Assembly: GCA_964472295.1 (NCBI GenBank)
Contig: CAYYJQ010000060.1
Coordinates: 1-9,055, forward strand
Direction: 5' to 3'
DNA from: JAJRZX01 sp964472295
Lineage (GTDB): Bacteria; Desulfobacterota; GWC2-55-46; JADFVP01
Length of the DNA: 9,055 nucleotides
Under the pieces are notes generated by a model. The model searched no databases and had not been told where the DNA came from. It worked only from the letters and a program-made list of their open reading frames with translations. Shown piece by piece: positions 1 to 6,878 of this stretch. Every line of letters starts with the position of its first letter. The stretch's first letter is position 1. Made by a program: the position numbers and the translations under genes.

Positions 1-8
1 CAACTGCG

Positions 9-36
9 AAGGGGCCGTCAAAAATGACAGCCCCTT
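9..36 (-). terminator. Hairpin downstream of the transporter operon
   Basis: The arms 9-20 and 25-36 form a 12-bp stem around a 4-nt loop. Read on the minus strand every position pairs, with one G-U wobble; read on the plus strand that position is a C-A mismatch, so a minus-strand transcript folds better. It lies about 50 nt past the stop codon of the fused ATPase gene, where an operon terminator would be expected. No clear U-run follows on the minus strand, so it may be an RNA 3'-end stabiliser rather than a classical intrinsic terminator. Confidence 0.4.
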
Positions 37-86
37 TACGTTGCCAATTTAGTTCGCCTATGATGTGTGGAGTGAACCCCAACCCC

Positions 87-1979
87 TCAATCAAAAAAAT
101 CATCCTCCGCTCCTGTCTCTGGCATTACGGGCACGGCAGAGAGGAGTTTCTTCGTATACTCGTGCCGTGGTCTCCAGAATATCTCCTCCACAGGGCCGTG
201 TTCCACTATCACCCCGCCGTACATCACGGCAACGTCATCTGCTATGTACTCCACTACGCCAAGGTCATGGGTGATGAATAGATAGGATATGCCGTATTCA
301 TCCTGAATATCCTTAAGGAGGTTCAGTATCTGCGCCTGCACGGACACATCAAGGGCGCTTACGGCCTCGTCGCAGACAATGAACTCTGGCCGCACCACAA
401 GTGCCCGGGCAATACCTATCCTCTGCCTCTGCCCGCCGGAGAACTCGTGGGGGTAGCGCTCCATGGCCGCAGCGCCGAGGCCCACAAGGTCAAGGACCTC
501 TCTTATGCGCGCAAGCCTCTCTCCTTTCTTTACACCGGGCATAAGCGATTTTATGCCCTCTTCTATTATGTCCTTTACCATGAGGCGGGGGTTAAGCGAC
601 GAATAGGGGTCCTGAAAGATTATCTGCATCTTCGAGCGCATGGTCTTTAGTTCCCCGGCGTTCATGGCCATTACGTCTTTCCCGCCAAATAGGACGCTTC
701 CTCCCGTTGCCTTAACGAGGCGCAGAATGGTCTTTCCGGCAGATGTCTTTCCGCAGCCGGATTCCCCCACAAGGGCAAGGGTCCGCCCCCGCATCACCGT
801 AATATCTATGCCGTCAACTGCGCGCACATGACCCTTTATTCGTTTAAAGACGCCCTTTCTTATGGGATACCATGTCTTGAGATTTTTTATCTCCAGTATG
901 GGCTCGTCCGTGACTTTTGTGGAAGCCCTTTCCACTCGGAGGCTCTCTTCTACTACTCTACTAACCGGCCTTGATAGCGGGCCGTTCATGAAGGCCCTGT
1001 CAAGGAGAAAACATGCCGCGAGGTGAGTTTTACCCTTGTCTCCGCTCCCGCTGTCTCTCATGAGGGCAGGCTCGGCGGCGGCGCAGCCCTCCATCTCACG
1101 CGGGCAACGGCCCGAAAAGCGGCACCCCACGGGGTAGTTCGTCGCAGGGGGCACGCTGCCCCTTATGGTCTCGAGTTTTTTGCCCCTCTGCGTGGCCCCT
1201 GGTATGGAGCGCATGAGCCCTATGGTGTATGGGTGGAGCGGATTTTTGAAGAGTTCCATGGCGGGCGCGAGTTCCACAAGGCGGCCTGCGTACATGACGC
1301 CAACGGTATCGGCGTTGTTGTAGACAAGGGCGAGATTGTGGGTAATGAGGAGCACTGCAGTGCCCATCTCGGCCTTCAGTTCCTGCATGAGCGTCATTAT
1401 TTCTCTTTGTATGGTTACGTCAAGGGCTGTGGTGGGCTCGTCGGCTATGAGGAGGTCGGGCTTGCAACAGAGGGCCATGGCAATCATGACGCGCTGACGC
1501 ATCCCGCCGGAGAGCCTGTGCGGATACTCGTCAAAGACGGCCTCTGGGTCAGGGAGTTTTACGCGGGCAAACATCTCGACGGCAACGCCCCGGGCCTCGC
1601 GCCTGCCAAGGCCCTGGTGCAGGGTAAGGGCCTCTGTTATCTGGTTCCCTATGGTGAAGACCGGGTTAAGAGAGGTCATGGGCTCCTGGAATATCATGGA
1701 GATGCGGTTACCCCGGATGCGCCGCTTCTCCACTTCTGTTAGCCGGGTTATGTCCACGCCGTTAAGCAGGACCTCGCCGGAGGTCTCTACACCGGTGCTG
1801 CCAAGGAGTTGAATGACGGATAGGGCGGTGACGGATTTCCCGCAGCCAGATTCGCCCACAAGTGCAAAGGTGGAGTTGCCGTCAATAGTGAAGGAAACGC
1901 CGTCAACGGCGCGGGCCAGACCCTCACCGGTCCGAAAATATGTCCTTAAATCCCTTACCTCAAGTACTGGAGTTGCCAT
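87..1979 (-). CDS. Fused Opp/Dpp-type ABC importer ATPase (OppD-like + OppF-like halves)
   Basis: This cytoplasmic motor of the peptide/nickel-type importer hydrolyses ATP to drive uptake through the two permeases encoded upstream. The 630 residues hold two complete nucleotide-binding domains. Half 1 has Walker A GESGCGKS (42-49), Q-loop Q98, signature LSGGM (156-160), Walker B ending D180-E181 and H-loop H214. Half 2 has GESGCGKT (405-412), Q456, FSGGQ (513-517), D537-E538 and H571. After half 1 comes the OppD/DppD-type C-terminal region with four cysteines (C286, C292, C299, C323), which bind a 4Fe-4S cluster in family members; half 2 stops shortly after its H-loop region and lacks a second set. 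Fused double ATPases are known in this family (YejF, GsiA). The ATG at 1979 has AAGG 8 nt upstream. All catalytic motifs look intact. The substrate is unknown. Confidence 0.95.
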   Translation of the reverse strand: MATPVLEVRDLRTYFRTGEGLARAVDGVSFTIDGNSTFALVGESGCGKSVTALSVIQLLGSTGVETSGEVLLNGVDITRLTEVEKRRIRGNRISMIFQEPMTSLNPVFTIGNQITEALTLHQGLGRREARGVAVEMFARVKLPDPEAVFDEYPHRLSGGMRQRVMIAMALCCKPDLLIADEPTTALDVTIQREIMTLMQELKAEMGTAVLLITHNLALVYNNADTVGVMYAGRLVELAPAMELFKNPLHPYTIGLMRSIPGATQRGKKLETIRGSVPPATNYPVGCRFSGRCPREMEGCAAAEPALMRDSGSGDKGKTHLAACFLLDRAFMNGPLSRPVSRVVEESLRVERASTKVTDEPILEIKNLKTWYPIRKGVFKRIKGHVRAVDGIDITVMRGRTLALVGESGCGKTSAGKTILRLVKATGGSVLFGGKDVMAMNAGELKTMRSKMQIIFQDPYSSLNPRLMVKDIIEEGIKSLMPGVKKGERLARIREVLDLVGLGAAAMERYPHEFSGGQRQRIGIARALVVRPEFIVCDEAVSALDVSVQAQILNLLKDIQDEYGISYLFITHDLGVVEYIADDVAVMYGGVIVEHGPVEEIFWRPRHEYTKKLLSAVPVMPETGAEDDFFD

Positions 1980-2017
1980 TGTAAAGACCTTGTGATGTTA
2001 TATGTCCGCTGCTATTT

Positions 2018-2044
2018 GATGGGTTTCGCTTCGCTCTACCCATC
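2018..2044 (-). repeat. REP-like imperfect palindrome, copy A
   Basis: The outer arms GATGGGT and ACCCATC pair perfectly (7 bp) around a centre containing AGAGCG and AGCGAA. It matches the element at 7973-7999 in 24 of 27 positions. Two of the three differences are a paired A-T to T-A swap in the stem, so pairing is preserved. This form resembles the short palindromes that RAYT-type transposases spread between genes; that link is from general knowledge, and no such transposase is present here. Confidence 0.6.
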
Positions 2045-2055
2045 CTACAAGTTCT

Positions 2056-2081
2056 TTCCAGCGGCCGTAAGGCCGTTGGAA
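2056..2081. repeat. Hairpin with 11-bp arms in copy A
   Basis: The arms 2056-2066 and 2071-2081 pair over 11 bp around a GTAA loop, with a single non-Watson-Crick position. It lies between the A/T hairpin and the REP-like palindrome. The equivalent place in copy B holds an unrelated 6-bp hairpin (7843-7865), so this module varies between copies. Confidence 0.55.
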
Positions 2082-2095
2082 CTGGTTTTCTTTGT

Positions 2096-2125
2096 CTTAC
2101 TTTCTTTTTTCAAAAAGAAAGTAAG
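2096..2125 (-). repeat. Long A/T hairpin, copy A
   Basis: The two 14-nt arms (2096-2109 and 2112-2125) are perfectly complementary with only 2 nt between them. The central 24 nt (2099-2122), read on the minus strand, are identical to 7801-7824 in copy B, including the GA at the centre, which fixes the same orientation relative to the upstream gene in both copies. The stem is nearly all A-T pairs, unlike a typical GC-stem terminator. Confidence 0.65.
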
Positions 2126-2145
2126 GAAATCTTTTTATCTTTTCT

Positions 2146-2210
2146 GGCGGGCAAAGCCCGTCAACCACACCTTTTCTCTCTTCTTCCTTCTCCATGCGGG
2201 CGAAGCCCGC
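2146..2210 (-). repeat. Pair of GC triloop hairpins, copy A
   Basis: Stem 2196-2201/2205-2210 is GCGGGC paired with GCCCGC around a 3-nt loop. Stem 2146-2152/2156-2162 has 7 bp including one G-U, also with a 3-nt loop. They are separated by a purine-rich linker on the minus strand. Copy B has the same kind of pair at 7726-7742 and 7769-7783. Confidence 0.55.
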
Positions 2211-2253
2211 CCCCTTCCCTCTTCTTTATTTTTTCTCTCGTCCTTTCTTCTTT

Positions 2254-3420
2254 CTATCTATATCTCAGTTTCGGGTCAAGGGCGTCTCTTACGGCGTCGC
2301 CGAATATATTCGCGGGCAGGACGAGTCCGAACATAAATAGGAAAGACGCGAAGAGGTTCCACCAGACAACGGGTTCGCGGCTGAGTTCGAGGCGCGCCGT
2401 GTTTATCATATTACCCCAGGACCCCATCTCCGGCCCAACGCCTATGCCGATGTAACTGAGCACTGCCTCGGCAAGGACGAGGCCGCTGAACTGGAGGACC
2501 ATGGTTATAAGGACGAGGTGCATGAGGTTTGGGATGATATGGCGGACGATGATACCCGGGCCTCGTACGCCAAAGGCCCGGGCCGCGTTTACGTACTCGA
2601 GTTCGCGGAGTTTCATGGCCTCACCCCGAATGAGTCTGCAGAGGTCTGTCCACGAGGTTATGCCAAGAATGAGGCAGAGCCAGAAGAGGCGTTCGTTTGG
2701 CACGAGGACAGACAGGAAGAGGTCGCTTCTGGAGATAAGGCCGCCCTGAAAGCCGCTTGAGCCGAATAGGAGCATGAATGCCACTATGAGGAGCACGCCG
2801 GGGATGGACGAGAGTGTCGTGTATATATACTGGATGATGTCGTCGGCAATGCCTCCGTAGAACCCGGCGATAACGCCGAAGAATATGGCGAAGGGTATGA
2901 CGATGATGGTGGTGCCCGTGCCGATTACAATACCTGTGCGGATGCCTTTTATGGCGCGGTAAAGTACATCGGAGCCCACCTTGTCCGTGCCCAGGGGGTG
3001 CATTCCGGGGTGTCGTAGAGGCGGGTATCCGCGAATGGGCCTGCCGCCCGGGCCTTCCATTGTTTCCTTTACAAAGAGGGTGCTTGCGAAGGGCGCGGAG
3101 TAGGTCTTTTCCGTGCCGGTCCTGAGTTTTGCAAGGGCGCGGTCGAGGAGGCTAAGGGCCTGGCCCTCGTATACATTGGCCCCGTCAGTGGAGGTAATAG
3201 CAGTGCCGTGGTCGTCAGAGGCCCGGTCGCGCCAGCGCACGCTGTCCATGAATGCCGCGCCGAGGTAGAGGACGAGAAAGACCATGGAAACGGCGGCAAG
3301 ACGGTTTTTCTTTATCTCGCGCCAGACAGGGCCGCCTCGGAGCGCGCCTCGGACAAGGAAATAGAGCGCGGCCCCTGTGACGAGAAAGACTATGAGGTCT
3401 GTTGCGAGTATTACGGGCAT
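2254..3420 (-). CDS. OppC/DppC-type ABC transporter permease
   Basis: This is one of the two inner-membrane channel subunits of the importer. The core is typical: the segment HPLGTDKVGSDVLYR (141-155) before the main membrane block, several hydrophobic segments, and the cytoplasmic EAA coupling loop at about 271-298 (NAARAFGVRG inside it), which docks on the ATPase. At 388 aa it is longer than the roughly 300 aa usual for OppC. The extra length is an additional N-terminal hydrophobic segment (about 6-25) and a polar stretch of some 80 residues (59-140) after the next membrane segment, expected to lie in the periplasm. The ATG at 3420 has AGGAAG (3427-3432) 6 nt upstream. It starts 36 nt after the OppB-type gene ends. 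The substrate is unknown. Confidence 0.93.
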   Translation of the reverse strand: MPVILATDLIVFLVTGAALYFLVRGALRGGPVWREIKKNRLAAVSMVFLVLYLGAAFMDSVRWRDRASDDHGTAITSTDGANVYEGQALSLLDRALAKLRTGTEKTYSAPFASTLFVKETMEGPGGRPIRGYPPLRHPGMHPLGTDKVGSDVLYRAIKGIRTGIVIGTGTTIIVIPFAIFFGVIAGFYGGIADDIIQYIYTTLSSIPGVLLIVAFMLLFGSSGFQGGLISRSDLFLSVLVPNERLFWLCLILGITSWTDLCRLIRGEAMKLRELEYVNAARAFGVRGPGIIVRHIIPNLMHLVLITMVLQFSGLVLAEAVLSYIGIGVGPEMGSWGNMINTARLELSREPVVWWNLFASFLFMFGLVLPANIFGDAVRDALDPKLRYR

Positions 3421-3456
3421 TGAATACTTCCTATTATATTTAGAACGCGCGCGCTC

Positions 3457-4437
3457 TTAATCGAATACCACCCTCGGGTCCACGAGGGTATAACTTATGT
3501 CAGTGAGTATGAGGCCCACTATGTAGAGTATGGAGCCAAGGTAGACCATGGAGCGAACAATGGCAAAGTCCTGGGCCTGTATGGCGTCTATGGTGAAACT
3601 GCCGAGCCCTGGTATGGAGAAAAAACTCTCCATGATGAGGCTTCCGTAAAAGAGAAATGGTATGGAGACCACGACGTTTGTTAGAATGGGTATCATGGCG
3701 TTCTTGAGGGCGTGCTTGAAGAGGACGCGGCCCTCGCCGAGGCCCTTTGCCCGGGCCGTGCGTATGTAGTCCTTGCCCATCTCTTCGAGAAATACTGTCC
3801 TGTAAAACCTGATGCCCCCGCCAAGCGAGCCGAGGAGCCCTATTATGACGGGGAGGATGACGAACTTTATGGAGTGCAGGCCCGTGTCGTAGCCTGATAT
3901 GGGTAGCAACCTCAGGACCTTTCCAAGGAGGAACTGGCCGCCGATGATGTAGAAGAGCACTGATACTGACATCATGATGACGGAGATGAAGAGCCCGCCC
4001 GTATCGACAAAGGTTCCGCGCAGATAGGCCAGTATCATGGCAAAGAAGAGGTTCACGAGTATGGCCATGAGGAACGTGGGGACGCTTATGGCGAGGCTTG
4101 CCCACATGCGGTGCCTTATCTCGCGGCCAATGTCTATGTTGTTACGGTCAGAGCGTCCAAAGTCGAACCAGAGCAGAGGCGCGGATTTTTGGAAGAAGAT
4201 GGTCTGCGTTACGACGCCCACGCCGCGTTCTTTTGTGTTTACAAAGGCCGGCAGATCATAGCCATGGTCCTTTTTCCAGTTCTCTATGGCCGCGGGTGTG
4301 ACGAACTTTTCACCGAGTATCTTACGAGCCATGTCGTCAGGCGTGTTGATGCTGAAAAAGAGCATGGCCGTAAGGATATTCACGCCTATGATGATAGGCA
4401 CGGCGTAGAGAATGCGTCTTATTATATAGGAGAGCAT
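3457..4437 (-). CDS. OppB/DppB-type ABC transporter permease
   Basis: This is the second inner-membrane channel subunit, pairing with the OppC-type protein. The 326 residues begin with the family's usual MLSYIIRRIL start and first membrane helix (about 7-30). A periplasmic region of about 80 residues follows (WFDFGRSDRNN at 90-100 is the family's FDFG-type segment). Further hydrophobic segments lie near 112-138, 145-171, 190-208, 247-269 and 296-317. The EAA loop at about 217-252 contains YIRTARAKGLGEGRVLFKHA. The C-terminus ends in DPRVVFD, close to the family's DPR ending. The length is normal. The start is firm: GGAGG (4445-4450) sits 7 nt upstream of the ATG, 16 nt past the stop of the binding-protein gene, so the two are likely co-transcribed. 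Confidence 0.95.
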   Translation of the reverse strand: MLSYIIRRILYAVPIIIGVNILTAMLFFSINTPDDMARKILGEKFVTPAAIENWKKDHGYDLPAFVNTKERGVGVVTQTIFFQKSAPLLWFDFGRSDRNNIDIGREIRHRMWASLAISVPTFLMAILVNLFFAMILAYLRGTFVDTGGLFISVIMMSVSVLFYIIGGQFLLGKVLRLLPISGYDTGLHSIKFVILPVIIGLLGSLGGGIRFYRTVFLEEMGKDYIRTARAKGLGEGRVLFKHALKNAMIPILTNVVVSIPFLFYGSLIMESFFSIPGLGSFTIDAIQAQDFAIVRSMVYLGSILYIVGLILTDISYTLVDPRVVFD

Positions 4438-4465
4438 CAGGCCGCCTCCTCTTCAGGCTTTTTCA

Positions 4466-6709
4466 TCATAACGCCCCCCGCCTCTTCTTCATGGAGTAGA
4501 GGCCAAGGAGTATGGCCGCTGTAATGGCAAGGCCCAGAAGGGCCACGGGCCAGACACGGGGTCTGTTCCACTCTTCGCGTTTTTTTGCCCTCGATGCGGC
4601 GTCTATCTTCATGTACTTGAGGGTGTTATTGGCCATGGCGTTTGGTTTTACGTTCTTTACCCAGTTGTGAAATAGCCCGAAGGACATGGGATGAAACCCC
4701 CAGACCCAGGGCGCGTCGCGCCGGGCAATGGCTATCATCTTCTTTATTACGGCAAGGCGCTCCGGCGAGTTGTCCATGTTCTCCATCTTCTCGAAGAGGC
4801 GGTCAAAACGCGGATTCATGTAGTTAGCCACGTTCTCGCCCTGGTGCCTTGCCTTGCTGTTCGAGCTGATGAGGAGGAATAAGAAGTTCTCTGGGTCAGG
4901 GTAGTCGGCGTTCCAGCCCCATGAGAAGAACTGGAAGTTGCCGCTTCGCATCTTTTCCTGAAAACGGTTATAATCCGTGGTGCGGTTCACGAGTTGTATG
5001 CCGAGGGAGCGGAACCTCTTTATGTACCACTTTATGAGGTCGGCTTGTCCTGGGCCTGTCCAGGCATTATCAAACGTAATGGAGAGGGGCCTGCCAGTAT
5101 GGTCTCTGCCTCCGGGGTACCCGGCCTCGCGCATGAGTTTCTTCGCATACTCAAGGCTCCGCCGCCTCGGCCGGTTTTTTTTCCCGTCCCATGCGTACAC
5201 ATAGGGGTTTATGCCATCTTTTCCGTCCACATGGCCGAAGATGCCCGGCGGCAGGGGCGAAAAGGCGGGTATGCCGCGACCGTTATTGAATATCTCGAGA
5301 TATTCCTCGTAATCAATGGCAATGGATATGGCCTGCCGGAGTTTCTGTTTTTCTTCGCTGTAGCCGCCTATTACGTCGTCGAGCATATTAAAACCCGCGT
5401 AATAGGTGGAAGGAAGCACAGAGGTCTGGAGCCTTATTCCCTTTTCCTTTATAAAGGGCGTTATCTCGGGCCTTCCGGCGCTCCCGAAGGAGACGGCCTG
5501 GTCAAAGCTCTCGCTCGTAATCCCTGATGTATCGTAGTAGCCCTGAAGGAACTTGTTCCACCTCGGTATGGCCTCTTTTTCGAGCCTGTATACTGCGCGC
5601 TCGATAAAGGGCATGGGCCTGCCGCTGTCCTTTAATAGCCCGGCTTCTCTGTCTCCGGGCCCACCCTCCTCGGGGTAGGCCTCGCCGCGAAAGTTCTTGT
5701 TGGCCCGAAGGACTATCTCCATATTGGGGTTGAAGGTATCCATAATAAAGGGCCCGGTGCCAAGGGGGTAGCGGTCGAGGGTGATGTTCTTTCCGGCAAG
5801 GGGACCCTGTGCGTAGAAGTCAAGGGCCTCACGGGGCATGGGCGAGAAAAAAGGCATGGCCAGCCAGTATATGAACTGCGGGTACTTGCGTTTCAATATT
5901 ATCCTGTAGGTATACTTATTAATAACCCGCGCTCCGGGGAGATCATATTTATCATAGTCAAACCTTATTGGGTTTGCCATCTCATCGAGGCTCTGGTTGT
6001 AGGCAGGGCCAGCGGCCTCTTTTCGCACCTTTCTTATGGCCCCGAGGTCCTTTCGCATCTTTTCCGATAGTTCCCTGAGGCCGAGTATGTATTTTTCCAG
6101 TATGGGAAGTATTGGGCTCTCGACGAGGGGGTCGGCAAGGCGCTTTATCTCGAGCACATAGTCCTCTGCAAGGAGTTCGCGCGTTCCTGTCTCGGTAAAG
6201 TCCTTTATCTCTTCTATACCGTCGAGGTCCCTGTCCCCAAGGCCCCTGTAACGCGGGGTACCGTCAGGTTTTTTGGCAAAGGCCGGGTGCGCTCCATACA
6301 TTATGCCCTTCTTTACCGTAATATCATACACGGCCTTCGCAACCCTCTCTGGCATGGCCGTGGCGGGAAGCAAGCGGCCCCTTTTATCGAAGTAACGCGG
6401 CACAGGGAGGGCCGTGGCCGTAAGGGGCACGAGTTCATAGGGACGTTTGAGGTAATGGTACTGAAGCGGGGGCTCGTATATCTGCGCTATGTAGCGGTAC
6501 TCATCGGCGCTATAAGAACGCGCGGGGTCGAGGTGTTTTGGGGGTTCCGTAAAGGTGGAGTAAAAAATGTTCTTACCCCTCTCCTCTGGCCGGTAGGGGT
6601 TATTGGGCGTGCAACCCACGAGAATCAGTAAGAGGGCAAGAAAGATGTATGGATAAAGAGAAAGGCGCGGGCCTCTCACTCCTGTAGTCCTTATCTTAAT
6701 GGCGTCCAT
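4466..6709 (-). CDS. Large family 5 (Opp/Dpp-type) substrate-binding lipoprotein with C-terminal membrane segment
   Basis: This extracytoplasmic receptor delivers substrate to the permease pair. It has a signal peptide with lipobox L30-V31-G32-C33, and family 5 binding-protein features such as AISIAIDYEEYLEIFNNGRG and, near the C-terminal lobe, FFSWGWNADYPDPENFLFLL. At 747 aa it exceeds the roughly 500-600 aa usual for OppA and YejA. The extra includes a charged, helix-prone insert around 190-240. Unusually, a hydrophobic segment at about 719-739 is followed by KKRR, predicting a C-terminal inner-membrane anchor. The track start (ATG 6709) has no clear ribosome site; a GTG at 6679 with AAGGA 8 nt upstream gives a compact signal peptide and may be the true start. 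It is the first gene of the operon. The substrate, peptide or otherwise, cannot be read from the sequence. Confidence 0.93.
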   Translation of the reverse strand: MDAIKIRTTGVRGPRLSLYPYIFLALLLILVGCTPNNPYRPEERGKNIFYSTFTEPPKHLDPARSYSADEYRYIAQIYEPPLQYHYLKRPYELVPLTATALPVPRYFDKRGRLLPATAMPERVAKAVYDITVKKGIMYGAHPAFAKKPDGTPRYRGLGDRDLDGIEEIKDFTETGTRELLAEDYVLEIKRLADPLVESPILPILEKYILGLRELSEKMRKDLGAIRKVRKEAAGPAYNQSLDEMANPIRFDYDKYDLPGARVINKYTYRIILKRKYPQFIYWLAMPFFSPMPREALDFYAQGPLAGKNITLDRYPLGTGPFIMDTFNPNMEIVLRANKNFRGEAYPEEGGPGDREAGLLKDSGRPMPFIERAVYRLEKEAIPRWNKFLQGYYDTSGITSESFDQAVSFGSAGRPEITPFIKEKGIRLQTSVLPSTYYAGFNMLDDVIGGYSEEKQKLRQAISIAIDYEEYLEIFNNGRGIPAFSPLPPGIFGHVDGKDGINPYVYAWDGKKNRPRRRSLEYAKKLMREAGYPGGRDHTGRPLSITFDNAWTGPGQADLIKWYIKRFRSLGIQLVNRTTDYNRFQEKMRSGNFQFFSWGWNADYPDPENFLFLLISSNSKARHQGENVANYMNPRFDRLFEKMENMDNSPERLAVIKKMIAIARRDAPWVWGFHPMSFGLFHNWVKNVKPNAMANNTLKYMKIDAASRAKKREEWNRPRVWPVALLGLAITAAILLGLYSMKKRRGAL
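6677..6692 (-). promoter_or_regulatory. Alternative GTG start with ribosome binding site for the binding-protein gene
   Basis: AAGGA (6688-6692, minus strand) lies 8 nt upstream of an in-frame GTG (6677-6679), which is codon 11 of the longer reading. The resulting protein would begin MRGPRLSLYPYIFLALLL, a short positively charged start running into the hydrophobic core and lipobox. The ATG at 6709 lacks a recognisable site. Confidence 0.45.
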
Positions 6710-6734
6710 CCAGGGTTACATCCATAATTTGTAA

Positions 6735-6764
6735 AAAATACCACATATCAAGCGCTCTGGTCAA
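6735..6764 (-). promoter_or_regulatory. Candidate promoter of the transporter operon
   Basis: On the minus strand TTGACC (6759-6764) is followed after 18 nt by TATTTT (6735-6740). The -35 matches consensus at 5 of 6 positions and the -10 at 4 of 6. Transcription would begin near 6728, giving a leader of only about 19 nt to the ATG at 6709 but about 49 nt to the GTG at 6679, which agrees with the latter start. Moderate support only. Confidence 0.4.
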
Positions 6765-6817
6765 GGCCGCAGGGCAAGGGGACAAGGCCTTGCGCGGCGG
6801 GCAAGAGAGCCTTTTGT

Positions 6818-6847
6818 TTGACATAAAGGGCTTAATTTTATTATAAT
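6818..6847 (+). promoter_or_regulatory. Consensus sigma-70-type promoter of the glycosyltransferase gene
   Basis: TTGACA (6818-6823) and TATAAT (6842-6847) both match the consensus perfectly and are separated by 18 nt, near the 17-nt optimum. The expected start of transcription is near 6854, giving a leader of roughly 50 nt to the preferred start codon at 6903. It is divergent from the transporter operon within a shared region of about 170 nt. It suggests constitutive housekeeping expression, with no obvious operator overlapping it. Confidence 0.8.
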
Positions 6848-6878
6848 TTTTAGAAGCCCCGGCGCCGTCTGCCCGGGT

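Larger units (their letters stand above)
2018..2245 (-). repeat. Composite hairpin-rich intergenic element, copy A (inside the transporter operon)
   Basis: This fills most of the 274 nt between the OppC-type permease stop and the fused ATPase start. Read on the minus strand it holds, in order: a purine-rich tract, GC triloop hairpin 1 (2210-2196), GC triloop hairpin 2 (2162-2146, one G-U pair), a long A/T hairpin (2125-2096), a hairpin with 11-bp arms (2081-2056) and a REP-like hairpin (2044-2018). The same order of parts recurs in copy B after the glycosyltransferase gene. No convincing coding region lies here. The boundaries are approximate. Whether it acts as terminator, attenuator or RNA stabiliser is not shown by the sequence. 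Confidence 0.65.

Noticed and set aside
1023..1742. 239-aa plus-strand open frame
   Set aside because: It lies wholly antisense to the first half of the fused ATPase, whose motifs are intact. Its translation shows no family motif.
1997..2002. TATAAC as an internal promoter for the fused ATPase
   Set aside because: The -10 is good but the hexamer at the -35 position matches only two of six bases, and the transcript would start at or inside the ribosome site.
1992..2336. 114-aa plus-strand open frame rich in Phe, Leu and Ser
   Set aside because: It is a translation of the pyrimidine-rich strand of the repeat element and runs antisense into the OppC-type gene.
4994..5527. 177-aa plus-strand open frame
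   Set aside because: Antisense to the binding-protein gene, no motif or ribosome site; a by-product of codon bias on the real strand.
6783..6792. CAAGGCCTTG palindrome as an operator between the divergent genes
   Set aside because: It is a perfect 10-bp palindrome but a single short one, about 26 nt upstream of the glycosyltransferase -35, with no second copy and no regulator gene nearby.
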